Assembly: GCF_002003465.1 (NCBI RefSeq)
Contig: NZ_BDDQ01000003.1
Span: 62,063 to 126,062 of the forward strand
Source: Caenibacillus caldisaponilyticus
Lineage (GTDB): Bacteria > Bacillota > Bacilli > Bacillales > Sporolactobacillaceae
Length of the DNA stretch: 64,000 nucleotides
Reading direction: 5' to 3'
Part shown: positions 7,461 through 16,543 of the stretch, in pieces
Numbering within the stretch: position 1 is the stretch's first letter
Layout of the letters: each line of letters opens with the position of its first letter
The notes under the pieces: model-generated
What the model was told of the DNA's origin: nothing
The model's database searches: none
The model's input: only the letters and a program-made list of their open reading frames with translations
Position numbers and translations under genes: made by a program

Positions 7461-9179
7461 ATGGCATCCGTTAAAATGGCGGGCATCGCCGCTTCGTCCG
7501 GGATTGCGATCGCCAAGGCTTTCGTGCTGGAACACCCGGATTATTCCATTGAAAAACGGCGCGTGGAAGACACCCGAGCCGAAGTTGAACGCTTCCGCCA
7601 AGCGGTCGAACAATCGAAAGCTGAACTCGAAACGATCAAAAATAAAGCGAATGAAGAGCTTGGAGCGGATAAAGCCGCCATCTTCGAAGCGCATTTGCTC
7701 GTCCTCGCCGATCCGGAACTGATCGGAACCGTCGAGCGAAAGATTGAAGAAGAGGGCGTCAACGCCGAATACGCATTGGACGCCGTGGCCAACGATTTCA
7801 TTACCATTTTTGAAAACATGGATAATGAATATATGAAAGAACGGGCTTCCGACATCCGTGACGTGACGAAACGGATTTTAGGGCACCTTCTCGGGGTTTC
7901 CTTCGCTTCCCCGGCGACGATTTCCGAGGAAGTCATCGTCGTGGCCGACGATTTGACGCCGTCGGACACCGCGCAGCTCAACCGCCGTTACGTGCTCGGT
8001 TTTGCGACGAACATCGGGGGGCGGACGTCGCATTCGGCGATCATGTCGCGCTCGATGGAAATTCCCGCCGTCGTCGGCACGAAGACGATCACTGAGAACG
8101 TGAAAAACGGCGTGACCGTGATCGTCGATGGCTTGGCCGGCGAAGTGATCATCGACCCGACGGAAGAGGAAATCAAGGCCTATCGGAAAAAACAAGACGA
8201 TTATCAAAAGCAAAAAGCCGAATGGAAAAAACTCGTCAATGAACGCACCGTCACCGCCGACGGCGTGCACGTCGAGCTCGGCGCCAACATCGGCAACCCC
8301 AACGATTTGGAAGGCGTTCTGAGCAACGGGGCGGAAGCGATCGGCCTTTACCGGACAGAATTTCTGTACATGGGCCGCGATCAGCTGCCGTCGGAAGACG
8401 AGCAATTTGAGGCGTACAAAAAAGTTTTGGAAGCGATGGAAGGCAAACCGGTCGTCATCCGTACGCTGGATATCGGCGGCGACAAAGAGCTGCCCTATTT
8501 GGACATGCCCCAAGAACTGAACCCGTTCCTCGGTTTCCGGGCGATCCGTTTGTGCCTCGAGCGGCAAGATATCTTCCGCACGCAATTGCGCGCGCTTTTG
8601 CGGGCAAGCGTCTACGGCAATTTGAAAATCATGTTCCCGATGATCGCGACGCTTGAGGAACTGCGCCAAGCGAAAGCGATTTTGGCGGAAGAAAAGGATA
8701 AGCTTGTCGCGGAAGGCGTCGCCGTTTCGCAAGCCTTGGAAATCGGCATGATGGTCGAAATTCCGGCGACAGCCGTGCTGGCGGACCGTTTCGCCAAAGA
8801 AGTCGACTTCTTCAGCATCGGCACGAACGATCTCATTCAGTATACGCTTGCCGCCGATCGCATGAACGAACGGGTATCTTATCTCTATCAACCGTACCAT
8901 CCCGCCATTCTGCGGCTCGTTCACCAAGTCATTCAAGCGGCCCACAAAGAAGGCAAGTGGGTCGGCATGTGCGGAGAAATGGCGGGCGATGAGACGGCGA
9001 TCCCGATTCTCCTCGGCCTCGGCCTGGATGAATTCAGCATGAGCGCGACGTCGATCCTGCCGGCGCGCAGCCAATTGCGGAAGCTCTCGAAACAAATCGC
9101 GGAATCGCACACGGACGCGATTCTCAATCTCGATACCGCTGAAGACGTCGTCGCTTACGTCAAAAAACATTTCCAATAA
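7461..9179 (+). CDS. ptsI: PTS Enzyme I (phosphoenolpyruvate-protein phosphotransferase)
   Basis: This cytoplasmic enzyme of about 572 residues takes phosphate from phosphoenolpyruvate and passes it to HPr, starting every PTS sugar uptake. The phospho-histidine His-191 lies in GGRTSHSAI, the N-terminal HPr-binding helices precede it, and the C-terminal PEP barrel carries [10 protein letters not shown] and the catalytic Cys in GMCGEMAGD. The frame is open seven codons further upstream, but AAAGGAG at 7447-7453 fixes the start at ATG 7461 (MASVKMAG). The gene follows fruA by 91 bases, probably in the same transcript. Unusually, ptsH does not precede it. Confidence 0.96.
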   Translation: MASVKMAGIAASSGIAIAKAFVLEHPDYSIEKRRVEDTRAEVERFRQAVEQSKAELETIKNKANEELGADKAAIFEAHLLVLADPELIGTVERKIEEEGVNAEYALDAVANDFITIFENMDNEYMKERASDIRDVTKRILGHLLGVSFASPATISEEVIVVADDLTPSDTAQLNRRYVLGFATNIGGRTSHSAIMSRSMEIPAVVGTKTITENVKNGVTVIVDGLAGEVIIDPTEEEIKAYRKKQDDYQKQKAEWKKLVNERTVTADGVHVELGANIGNPNDLEGVLSNGAEAIGLYRTEFLYMGRDQLPSEDEQFEAYKKVLEAMEGKPVVIRTLDIGGDKELPYLDMPQELNPFLGFRAIRLCLERQDIFRTQLRALLRASVYGNLKIMFPMIATLEELRQAKAILAEEKDKLVAEGVAVSQALEIGMMVEIPATAVLADRFAKEVDFFSIGTNDLIQYTLAADRMNERVSYLYQPYHPAILRLVHQVIQAAHKEGKWVGMCGEMAGDETAIPILLGLGLDEFSMSATSILPARSQLRKLSKQIAESHTDAILNLDTAEDVVAYVKKHFQ

Positions 9180-9180
9180 G

Positions 9181-9212
9181 AAAAAAACCGCGGGCAATCC
9201 CCGCGGTTTTTC
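9181..9212 (+). terminator. Rho-independent terminator of the fru-ptsI operon
   Basis: AAAACCGCGGG and CCCGCGGTTTT form a GC-rich stem with a short loop followed by TTTTTCTG, immediately after the ptsI stop. Confidence 0.92.
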
Positions 9213-9432
9213 TGTGTGGCAGGCCCGGCCAGCCGGTTGATTCATGAAGGCCCGGTCCCGGATGCAGCGCCCGACTGCACAAAGGCAGGATCCTGTTTTT
9301 CCTCTCAAGATGTTGGAGCGCCGGCCGGCTTTTTGTTTCGGTCCGCGCAACCGTTGAAATCATGGCTGCGCGGAGAGGAGACACCGAGCCGTCCAATTGG
9401 CTTCATTGAGCCTCTGCTTGATTTTCGGCTTT

Positions 9433-11463
9433 TTATTTCCATAGCGTTTTAAAAGCGTTTTTGACTTTGCCGACGACGTAATGGCTGCCGCCCCTGTTTT
9501 CGACATGTTCGATCATCATTGCGATTTCAAGGCTCGGACGGTTGGTGTTGAAGGCGACGACCCAGCCGTTTTCCGTGCCTTTTTCGCCTTGTTTGTCCTT
9601 TAATTCGGCCGTGCCGGTTTTGCCGGCGAGGGGCGGCGCGCCCTCGACGATCGGTTTATAAGCGGTGCCTTCAGGGCTCGAAAAGACTTGAACCATGTCG
9701 TTATAGATCGTTTTGGCCGTTTCCCCCGATATGACGCCTTTTTTCCAATACGACGGCTTCGTCGTTTCGCCGGTTTTGATCAGATGCGGTTTGACGATGT
9801 TGCCCCCGTTGACGAAGGCGGTATAGGTCACCGCGAGATGCAGCGGGTTGACGGCGATTTCGCCTTGGCCGTAACCGGAGTTGGCGAGCATCGCTTCGCT
9901 CGTGAAGTTTCCGCTGTTCGAAATTTGGGAGGCGTCCATCGGGTATTCAACCGGCAGCGTCTCGGTGAAACCGAAAGCCTTCAATCCCGAAATCAGCCGA
10001 TCGGCGCCGATTTTTAAAGCGAGCCGGGCGAAATAAATGTTATCGGAATACACGATGGCGTCGCGCAAATTGACTTTGGCGAGCGAGTCGACGCGCGTGA
10101 TGTGGAAGTCTTTCCAATTCTCCTTCTTCCACGTTTTTCCGGTAATCGTCATCGTGGTGTCGGGCTGTATGGTTCCGTTTTTCAGGGCGATCGCCGCGAC
10201 GAGCGGTTTGATCGACGAGCCCGGCGCAAATGATTTGGAGAAGCGGTTCAACAACGGTTTATTCGGATCGTTTATCAGTTGGTCATAGCCGGACTGAGAG
10301 ATGCCGAGGGCGAACGCGTTCGGGTCGAATGACGGCGCGCTGACGAGGGCGAGGACATCGCCGGTCGTCGGATCCATCGCCGCCGCCGTACCCGTATCTT
10401 TTTTCAATTCGTTATACAGCGCTTTTTGCACGTTGACGTCGATGGTCAATTGCACGTCTTTGCCGTTTTTCGCCGGCTTTTCGGCCACGGTCCGGAGCTC
10501 GTCGCCTTCTTCGTCCGTGATGACGATCGCATGGCCGTCGATGCCGCGCAGTTTATCCTCGAGGAGTTGTTCAAGGCCGTTTTTTCCGATGACGGATGTC
10601 GCCGTATAGCCTTTATCCTTGTACTTTTCCAACTGTTCTTTCGTGATCGTTCCGATGTAACCGGTAAGATGGGCGCAAGCCGCTCCGCACGGATAGACGC
10701 GCGCCGCCACGTTTTGCGTCATGACCCCGGGAAGCCGGGAAGCTTGTTCAATGGTTTTCGTGTCCAGAGCGGAAACGGTTTTTATGGGCACAAAGGTATT
10801 GGGCGTCACCCATGACGCGGACAGGGCGTTTTCGATGGACGTCAGCGGGATGTGCAGCAGCGCGGCCAGCTTCGCCTTCGTGTCGGCATGCCCTTCCAAT
10901 TGGGCGGGATAGAGACCGATCTGCACCGCTTGGCCGTTGATGGCGAGTCCGTTGCCGTTGCGGTCAACGATTTCGCCGCGTTTCGACGGAATCGTTTTAA
11001 CGCGGACAAATTCGCCATCTTTCAACCCGGGCAGGAGCATGGAGCGGTTCCAGTCGACCGTCCAGTTCACTTTATCGCCTTTTTTGACTTTAATGAGGTT
11101 GACTTTTCCCGAAAACCGGAGCGATCCGGCGATGGTGCTCATTTTGACGTGGTAGGTCAACGCTTGTTTGTTCGTGTCGTCCGAATTCTTTTCGTTTTTC
11201 GGCCGGTCGAACGTCACTTTTAAATGGCGGGCTTCGATGCCGGCGTAAATGTCTTTATAGCGTTTGACAAACTCCTTTTTGGAAATGTCGTTTTTCGCGT
11301 TCGTCGACAACATGCCGTACATTTTTTCAAAGTTTTGATCGTTCCAAGCTTTTATGTATCGGCTGAACGCCGCGGACGGCGTTTCTTCGTTTTTGGAACA
11401 ACCGTTCAACAGGACGAGCAAAACGGCGGCGATGCAGGCGAACGCCAGGCGTTTTACGGACAT
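9433..11463 (-). CDS. pbpC: Penicillin-binding lipoprotein, class B transpeptidase with MecA_N domain (PBP3-like)
   Basis: This 676-residue lipoprotein is a peptidoglycan cross-linking transpeptidase. It has a signal peptide with lipobox LLNGC (Cys-22), an NTF2-like MecA_N domain (about 28-145), a PBP dimerisation domain (about 155-320) and a transpeptidase domain with SSIK (Ser-416), SDN (about 470) and KTG (about 610). This layout is that of B. subtilis PbpC (668 residues) and of the low-affinity staphylococcal PBP2a. A perfect AAGGAGGGGG site precedes the ATG. It is convergent with ptsI and shows no operon partner. The symbol is assigned by architecture. Confidence 0.9.
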   Translation of the reverse strand: MSVKRLAFACIAAVLLVLLNGCSKNEETPSAAFSRYIKAWNDQNFEKMYGMLSTNAKNDISKKEFVKRYKDIYAGIEARHLKVTFDRPKNEKNSDDTNKQALTYHVKMSTIAGSLRFSGKVNLIKVKKGDKVNWTVDWNRSMLLPGLKDGEFVRVKTIPSKRGEIVDRNGNGLAINGQAVQIGLYPAQLEGHADTKAKLAALLHIPLTSIENALSASWVTPNTFVPIKTVSALDTKTIEQASRLPGVMTQNVAARVYPCGAACAHLTGYIGTITKEQLEKYKDKGYTATSVIGKNGLEQLLEDKLRGIDGHAIVITDEEGDELRTVAEKPAKNGKDVQLTIDVNVQKALYNELKKDTGTAAAMDPTTGDVLALVSAPSFDPNAFALGISQSGYDQLINDPNKPLLNRFSKSFAPGSSIKPLVAAIALKNGTIQPDTTMTITGKTWKKENWKDFHITRVDSLAKVNLRDAIVYSDNIYFARLALKIGADRLISGLKAFGFTETLPVEYPMDASQISNSGNFTSEAMLANSGYGQGEIAVNPLHLAVTYTAFVNGGNIVKPHLIKTGETTKPSYWKKGVISGETAKTIYNDMVQVFSSPEGTAYKPIVEGAPPLAGKTGTAELKDKQGEKGTENGWVVAFNTNRPSLEIAMMIEHVENRGGSHYVVGKVKNAFKTLWK

Positions 11464-11635
11464 TGGACCCCCTCCTTAATATGATTATATCTATTTATCT
11501 TCTTCTAAAATATGAACGAATTTGCAAAGCCAAAGGCTCTCGCTAGGTATTTTAGCCTAGGAATGGCGGGGATTCTAGCAATTTTTAATATCCGGACAAA
11601 AAAATTCATGTTTATCCGTTTTAAAAAATGGGGCT

Positions 11636-11664
11636 TTTGCACCGGCAATGCACCGGCTTATAAT
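11636..11664 (+). promoter_or_regulatory. Promoter of the C39-like peptidase gene, with a 9-base direct repeat in its spacer
   Basis: TTTGCA (11636-11641) and TATAAT (11659-11664) are 17 bases apart. TGCACCGGC occurs at 11638-11646 and again at 11649-11657, one helical turn apart and wholly between the two promoter elements, as expected for an operator. Confidence 0.55.
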
Positions 11665-11696
11665 TCTTTAAGAATATCTTTTCGGGCAGGGAGAAG

Positions 11697-12470
11697 ATGT
11701 TGGGGAAAACCTTGTCGATTTTGATATATTTTGTGGCCATCGTTGGCACCGCGGCTGCCATCGTTGTCTCATGGCGCGATCAGCCGGCCGACGTTCGCGG
11801 CCATGTCCATTTTTCTGATTATTACCATGTCGTCATCGACCCGGCGCGACGGCATCCCGCGCAGCGGAAGGACGGCGTGCGCATCGAGGCGCCGGTCGTC
11901 CGGCAACAGCCCGAACTTGACCGCGGCTGTGAAGTGGCCAGCCTCACGATGCTCTTAAAATCGGCGGGCGTCCGCGTCGATAAAATGACGTTGGCGAAGG
12001 AAATCAAGAAAGACCCCGCTCCGCGGCGCATCATTGACGGGCAGGTCCATTTCGGCAATCCGAACGTCGGCTTTGTCGGTGACATTTACAGCTATGAAAA
12101 ACCGGGCCTCGGCGTCTACCATGGACCGATCGCCGACTTGGCCAGGCGCTATTTGCACGATCGCGTCGTCGATTTGACGGGGAAGGGCTTTCAGGTGGTG
12201 CAGGCGAGCCTTTCAGCCGGAAAGCCGGTCTGGGTGATCGTTTCGAGCACATTTAAAAAAGTGCCCGACGAGGAATGGGAAACGTGGGTGACGGATGCGG
12301 GCACCATTCGAGTGACGAAAAAAGAGCATGCGGTTTTGCTTACGGGATACGACCGCGACGCCGTCTACTTCAACGATCCGTTGACCGGAGAGAAAAACCG
12401 CCGCGCCGACAAATCCGATTTTCTTGCGGCTTGGCATCAATTCGGCGGCCAAGCGGTTTCCTATAAATAA
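11697..12470 (+). CDS. Membrane-anchored C39-like cysteine peptidase (YvpB-type)
   Basis: This 257-residue protein has an N-terminal hydrophobic anchor (about 5-25) and an extracellular papain-like C39_2 domain. The catalytic Cys-78 lies in LDRGCEVAS and the catalytic His-211 in EHAVLLTGYD, followed by the Asn/Asp of YFNDP (about 225-227). Family members cleave unknown substrates at the cell surface; they are not linked to an ABC exporter here, so bacteriocin-leader processing is unlikely. The AGGGAG site and the ATG are close together. The gene has its own promoter and no clear partner. Confidence 0.82.
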   Translation: MLGKTLSILIYFVAIVGTAAAIVVSWRDQPADVRGHVHFSDYYHVVIDPARRHPAQRKDGVRIEAPVVRQQPELDRGCEVASLTMLLKSAGVRVDKMTLAKEIKKDPAPRRIIDGQVHFGNPNVGFVGDIYSYEKPGLGVYHGPIADLARRYLHDRVVDLTGKGFQVVQASLSAGKPVWVIVSSTFKKVPDEEWETWVTDAGTIRVTKKEHAVLLTGYDRDAVYFNDPLTGEKNRRADKSDFLAAWHQFGGQAVSYK

Positions 12471-12527
12471 ATCGCCCGAAAAACGAAAACCGGCCGGTTC
12501 CGGCAGAAATCATCGGGAGATTTCTCT

Positions 12528-12671
12528 ATGAAAGGAACGAATCTTTTGTCCCTCTCCTATCGGACACTTTTTGACGGCATGCCTCGAAATGCATGGAAAT
12601 TCGGCAAATCCCAAGGTTTTATGAAGAAGGATTTTGGTGGAGCCTGTCGAAGGAAAAAAGGAATCGATTAA
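12528..12671 (+). CDS. Candidate 47-residue ORF upstream of the VOC gene
   Basis: An ATG eight bases after GGGAG opens a short basic reading frame (MKGTNLLSLS...) that ends 19 bases before the VOC start. No family is recognised and it has no predicted membrane span. It could be a small protein, a coupling leader or chance. Confidence 0.25.
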   Translation: MKGTNLLSLSYRTLFDGMPRNAWKFGKSQGFMKKDFGGACRRKKGID

Positions 12672-12690
12672 AGAAATGGAGGAGGCACGC

Positions 12691-13092
12691 TTGACATTCA
12701 CGCATGTCCGTTTGTTGGTCCAAAACTATGAAGAATGCTTTTTGTTTTATCGCGATGTGCTCGGTTTTGAAGTTGGCTGGGGAGATGAGCAATCGATGTA
12801 CGCCGATTTTAAAACCAACGGCGGCTCCGAAATCGCTTTGTTCGATCGGCGCTTTATGGCCGAGGCGCTCGGAACCGGCCATTTGCCCGCCGATCGCGAT
12901 TCCATGGACACGCATTGTTTGGTCTTCCGCGTCGACAGCGTCGATGCCTACTATCGAACCTTAAGTGAGAAAGGCGTGCGTTTCATCAACGAACCGCATG
13001 ACCGAAAAGATTGGGGAATCCGCGTCGCTCATTTCCGCGATCCGGATGGCCATTTAATTGAAATCAACGAACCGATCGCCTTTGAACCTTAA
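12691..13092 (+). CDS. VOC-superfamily (glyoxalase/bleomycin-resistance-like) protein
   Basis: This 133-residue protein is built of two beta-alpha-beta-beta-beta repeats, with the typical opening THVRLLVQNYEECFLFYRDV and closing FRDPDGHLIEINEP that carries a metal-ligand Glu. Members of this fold are metal-dependent lyases, dioxygenases or antibiotic-binding proteins; the sequence does not say which. The frame is open 19 codons upstream, but GGAGGAGG at 12678-12685 points to the TTG at 12691 as the start. It is followed by a terminator. Confidence 0.85.
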   Translation: MTFTHVRLLVQNYEECFLFYRDVLGFEVGWGDEQSMYADFKTNGGSEIALFDRRFMAEALGTGHLPADRDSMDTHCLVFRVDSVDAYYRTLSEKGVRFINEPHDRKDWGIRVAHFRDPDGHLIEINEPIAFEP

Positions 13093-13121
13093 TTGCGCGT
13101 TCGGCAAAGAGGTAGGGAGAT

Positions 13122-13151
13122 AGCCCGTGGGAAACCCGGGCTTTATTTTTT
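13122..13151 (+). terminator. Rho-independent terminator after the VOC gene
   Basis: AGCCC...GGG, AAA loop, CCC GGGCT form a bulged stem followed by TTTATTTTTTG. Confidence 0.75.
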
Positions 13152-13284
13152 GTTCAAAAAGGGTGTGGCGTCACAAGAGCGTAGCGGGACAAACCTGTTG
13201 GCCGGCGGCCGGGCGAAAAGCGTCCGTCTGCCGTATCCAGATTCCGTTTTCCATAGGGGCTCTTAGAAAAAGCGGAATTGTGTA

Positions 13285-13313
13285 TTGAGTTAAGAAATAA
13301 AGATTGTTACATT
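13285..13313 (+). promoter_or_regulatory. Candidate sigma-A promoter of the phnCEE operon
   Basis: TTGAGT (13285-13290) and TACATT (13308-13313) with a 17-base spacer in an AT-rich island, about 60 bases before phnC. The spacing and sequence of possible PhoP boxes cannot be judged by eye. Confidence 0.5.
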
Positions 13314-13378
13314 TAAAATGAACCGTCGTTGGAGGCTAAAAATTAAAAACTATTTATTAAAGGAAGTTGGTTGTATTC

Positions 13379-14149
13379 ATGATCGAGTTCAAGGGAGTCA
13401 CCAAAATTTATCCGAACGGAACGGTTGGCTTGAAAAACATCAACTTAAAGATTAACAAAGGCGAATTTGTCGTCATCGTCGGCCTGTCGGGGGCCGGGAA
13501 ATCCACGCTTTTAAGGTCGATCAACCGGCTTCACGAAATTACGGAAGGCGAGATTTTCATCGACGGCGAGTCGATTACGGCGGCGAGGGGAAAAAAGTTG
13601 TTGCAGATGCGCCGCGACATCGGGATGATTTTCCAAAACTTCAACCTCGTCAAGCGGTCATCGGTGTTGCGCAACGTTCTGTCCGGCCGCGTCGGTTACC
13701 ATTCCACCTTGCGGACGCTGCTCGGCCTTTGGCCGAAGGAAGACATACGGCTGGCCCTCGAAGCGTTGGAACGCGTCAACATCCGCGATAAGGCGTACGC
13801 GCGCGCCGACGAATTGTCCGGCGGCCAACAGCAGCGCGTTTCCATCGCCCGCGCGTTGGCCCAGCAAGCCAAGATTATCTTGGCGGACGAGCCGGTCGCT
13901 TCGCTCGACCCGTTGACGACGCGGCAAGTGATGGACGATTTGAAGCGGATTAATGAAGAGCTTGGCATTACGACCATTGTCAATCTGCATTTTATCGATC
14001 TCGCCCGCCAATATGCGCAGCGGATCATCGGGGTGCGCGCCGGTGAAATCGTCTTTGACGGTCCCGTCGAAGCGGCGACGGATGCGGTATTCGCCGAAAT
14101 TTACGGGCGCCCGATCAAAGAAGACGAGCTGTTGGAGGCGCAAAAATGA
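13379..14149 (+). CDS. phnC: Phosphonate/phosphite ABC transporter ATP-binding protein
   Basis: This cytoplasmic ATPase of 256 residues powers uptake of phosphonates or related phosphorus compounds. Walker A GLSGAGKS (35-42), the ABC signature LSGGQ (146-150), Walker B IILADEP (166-172) and the switch His-204 are all present. The long insert between Walker A and the signature ([18 protein letters not shown]) is typical of PhnC. The start at ATG 13379 (MIEFKG) is chosen over the in-frame TTG 13367, which abuts the AGGAAG site. The stop overlaps the next start by four bases. Confidence 0.93.
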   Translation: MIEFKGVTKIYPNGTVGLKNINLKINKGEFVVIVGLSGAGKSTLLRSINRLHEITEGEIFIDGESITAARGKKLLQMRRDIGMIFQNFNLVKRSSVLRNVLSGRVGYHSTLRTLLGLWPKEDIRLALEALERVNIRDKAYARADELSGGQQQRVSIARALAQQAKIILADEPVASLDPLTTRQVMDDLKRINEELGITTIVNLHFIDLARQYAQRIIGVRAGEIVFDGPVEAATDAVFAEIYGRPIKEDELLEAQK

Positions 14150-14928
14150 TGGATGTTGCAAAGAGAAGGCAGCTTTCTCGCATCAAAACGCTTTTATCCG
14201 TTATTTTTCTTCTTTTATTGTTGTGGGGCAGCGGCTATCGCACGCAAGTCTCGTTTCAGGATTTGTTCTCGGGCATTCCCAACATTTTTTCGGCGCTCGC
14301 CGATATGCTGCCGCCGGACTGGGGCTATTTCGATTACGTCACCGGTCCGATGTTAGAGACGATCCGCATCGCTATTTTGGGAACGACCTTCGGCGGAATT
14401 TTATCCATCCCCATCATTCTTTTATCGTCGCGCAACGTGACGCGCTCGCCGTTTCTCTTTTATCCGGCCCGATTCATTTTAAATTTGATCCGGACGATTC
14501 CCGAGCTTTTGCTCGCCGCGCTGTTCGTTCCGATCTTCGGCATCGGTCCGGTCGCCGGCATTTGCGCGATCACGGTGTTTTCCCTCGGCATCATCGCCAA
14601 ACTGGCCTATGAAGCGGTCGAAGCGATCGACCCGGGACCGCTCGAAGCGATGACAGCGGTCGGCGCGAATAAAATCCAGTGGGTGTTTTTCGGCGTCGTC
14701 CCGCAGGTCGCGGCCCATTTTATGTCGTATTTTCTGTATGCGTTTGAAATCAACGTGCGGGCGGCGGTCATTCTCGGGTATGTCGGCGCCGGCGGCATCG
14801 GCATCATCTTGAACAACATGCTGGCTTCCTTTCAGTACAACCGCGTGATCACGATCATTTTGTATACGCTGATCGTCGTTGCCGTTATTGAATTTATAAG
14901 CAACAAAATCCGGGAGAAATTGCTATGA
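14146..14928 (+). CDS. phnE: Phosphonate ABC transporter permease (first PhnE)
   Basis: This 260-residue integral membrane protein has about six hydrophobic segments. The [21 protein letters not shown] loop is the cytoplasmic coupling motif that docks on PhnC. The [11 protein letters not shown] and YVGAGGIG segments are typical of the PhnE/ThiX-like permeases. It overlaps phnC and the second permease by ATGA junctions, so all three are co-translated. The two permeases probably form a heterodimeric channel. Confidence 0.9.
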   Translation: MMDVAKRRQLSRIKTLLSVIFLLLLLWGSGYRTQVSFQDLFSGIPNIFSALADMLPPDWGYFDYVTGPMLETIRIAILGTTFGGILSIPIILLSSRNVTRSPFLFYPARFILNLIRTIPELLLAALFVPIFGIGPVAGICAITVFSLGIIAKLAYEAVEAIDPGPLEAMTAVGANKIQWVFFGVVPQVAAHFMSYFLYAFEINVRAAVILGYVGAGGIGIILNNMLASFQYNRVITIILYTLIVVAVIEFISNKIREKLL

Positions 14929-15758
14929 GGACAGAAACCGTAAACAAGAAAGCTCTGTTGCCCAAAGACGTGCGCAAACGGCTCATTTGGCGGCGCCTGA
15001 AAATAGGGGTGATCGCCGCCGTCGTCATCCTCATTTATGCCTGGGCCTTTCGCGGATTTGTTAAGGACTTCAAAATCAATCCGAACGCCGGTCAGTCGAT
15101 CAAAGCGATATTTAACGGCATCATTCACCCCGACTGGGATTACATCGTAGAACCGGGCGGCGAAGACTTGCTGCACGCGCTCATCGACACGCTGGCCATC
15201 GCTGTTCTCGGCACGTTTATTTCCGCCGTGCTTTGCATTCCCTTTGCCTTCTGGGCGGCGCGGAACATGAGCCGCAGGCGCTGGATTTCCGGCACCGGGA
15301 AATTCGTCTTGTCCGCCATCCGCGTCTTTCCCGAGCTCATCATGGCGATCTTGTTCATCGCCGCCGTCGGGCTCGGGCCGTTCGCCGGCATTCTGGCCCT
15401 CGGCTTTCATTCGGTCGGGATGCTTGGGAAGCTGTTCGGGGAATCGATCGAGAACATGGATCTTTCTCCGCGCGAGGCGCTGATCGCATCGGGCGCGAAC
15501 CGCCTGCAAACGCTCTGGTTCGCGATCGTTCCGCAAGTGCTGCCGGAATTCATGTCCTATACGTTGTACCGGTTTGAAGTGAGCGTCCGCGCCGCGACGA
15601 TCCTCGGCATCGTCGGCGCCGGCGGGATCGGCGCGCCGCTCATCTTCGCCTTGCAAGGGCATACGTGGGACCGCGTCGGCATCATTTTGATCGGCATCAT
15701 CGTGATGGTCACGATCATCGACTACATTTCCGGCGCGATCCGCAAACGCTTGGTTTAA
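14925..15758 (+). CDS. phnE: Phosphonate ABC transporter permease (second PhnE)
   Basis: This 277-residue permease is paralogous to the preceding one. It has the coupling loop EALIASGANRLQTLWFAIVPQ and the conserved GIVGAGGIGAPL near the C-terminus. It has a longer basic N-terminus before the first membrane segment (about 22-45). The last gene of the plus-strand transporter operon, it is followed by a strong GC hairpin. The substrate-binding component is not in this operon but lies on the other strand at 16544-17494. Confidence 0.9.
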   Translation: MRTETVNKKALLPKDVRKRLIWRRLKIGVIAAVVILIYAWAFRGFVKDFKINPNAGQSIKAIFNGIIHPDWDYIVEPGGEDLLHALIDTLAIAVLGTFISAVLCIPFAFWAARNMSRRRWISGTGKFVLSAIRVFPELIMAILFIAAVGLGPFAGILALGFHSVGMLGKLFGESIENMDLSPREALIASGANRLQTLWFAIVPQVLPEFMSYTLYRFEVSVRAATILGIVGAGGIGAPLIFALQGHTWDRVGIILIGIIVMVTIIDYISGAIRKRLV

Positions 15759-15761
15759 GGA

Positions 15762-15791
15762 AATCCCCGGGGGCCCGTCGCCCCGGGGATT
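15762..15791 (+). terminator. GC-rich hairpin after phnE (probable terminator)
   Basis: AATCCCCGGGG and CCCCGGGGATT form a very stable stem just after the phnE stop. The downstream run is only TTGTTCC, so termination may be partial. Confidence 0.6.
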
Positions 15792-16006
15792 GTTCCATCA
15801 AACGATAAAGAAACCTGCAAGTAAAGATAAATAAAATCCGCCCGCAACCCATAAAAATCCTCGGTAGTTTATCTATGTGCTATCCCTCTTTTTTGGCGTC
15901 GATTCTTCGGTGAAACAATAGTGCAATTTATAAAATTACTTATGGGAGTATCCCCATTTTGATATTATCGAATTGGCCGATTCATGGCCGTGAAAGTGGT
16001 GAAACA

Positions 16007-16465
16007 TTGAAAAAAATATTGTGGATGACGGTTCCGCTCGCTTGTGTAATGGTGTTCTTTGCGATTTATTTGGCTTGCGTGTACTTTTTCACCGCCCCAA
16101 AATGGGTAGGCCGAAGCAAGGATCACAATTGGAAAGGTATCTTGTTGATGGAGAAACATTATAAGTTGTATTATGGATTCTTGGAATGGAAAGGTTCTAA
16201 AAAAGAAGGCGAGCGGGCAATTGTAACGCTTACGCAATACAGAATAAATGGAAAGCTTGAAGCGGGCGAGAAAGAAGAAGATTTCACCATTAAACGCAAA
16301 GCCACGGATACTAGCAATGGGACGGGATTTGTTGATTTTGTTCCACGGCCCAAAGATACCGACAAGGTCGAGGTGCTCGTTTATTGGCGGGTCGACGGGA
16401 AATTGCATAAGCAATTGATTCAATTGAACAAGTGGCGTTGGCCGATATTTTTATACGGTTTATAA
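16007..16465 (+). CDS. Membrane-anchored protein of unknown function
   Basis: This is a 152-residue protein that I do not recognise. It has a single N-terminal hydrophobic segment (about residues 4-26) with a short basic lead, which fits an uncleaved signal anchor, then a hydrophilic domain rich in Lys, Tyr and Trp that looks beta-rich and would face outside. TTG 16007 (MKKILWMTV) is chosen because it gives a normal signal-anchor start after GTGGTGA; the frame is open 16 codons upstream. It is visibly richer in A+T than its neighbours and lies between the two halves of the phn system, suggesting acquisition or an accessory role. Confidence 0.65.
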   Translation: MKKILWMTVPLACVMVFFAIYLACVYFFTAPKWVGRSKDHNWKGILLMEKHYKLYYGFLEWKGSKKEGERAIVTLTQYRINGKLEAGEKEEDFTIKRKATDTSNGTGFVDFVPRPKDTDKVEVLVYWRVDGKLHKQLIQLNKWRWPIFLYGL

Positions 16466-16508
16466 CGGACTTTCTTCGGCGTGGCCATGTAAAAGGCGGC
16501 ATGGATCA

Positions 16509-16539
16509 AACAGGCGCTTCCCGCGGGGAAGCGCCTGTT
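16509..16539 (-). terminator. Strong hairpin between the convergent unknown gene and phnD
   Basis: AACAGGCGCTTCCC and GGGAAGCGCCTGTT form a 14-base stem with a tiny loop, just past the phnD stop. The T-content after it is low on either strand, but its position suggests it ends phnD transcripts. Confidence 0.6.
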
Positions 16540-16543
16540 CCGT

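Noticed and set aside
9433-11463. Possibility that the PBP is an acquired mecA
   Set aside because: The architecture is shared by native Bacillus PbpC, base use matches the neighbours, and no mec regulators or mobile elements are near.
11512-11724. 70-codon plus-strand ORF overlapping the C39-like gene start
   Set aside because: No ribosome-binding site, and it spans the promoter and start of the real gene.
11697-12470. Bacteriocin-exporter peptidase role for the C39-like protein
   Set aside because: No ABC transporter or double-glycine precursor peptide lies nearby; the anchor and domain fit the YvpB type.
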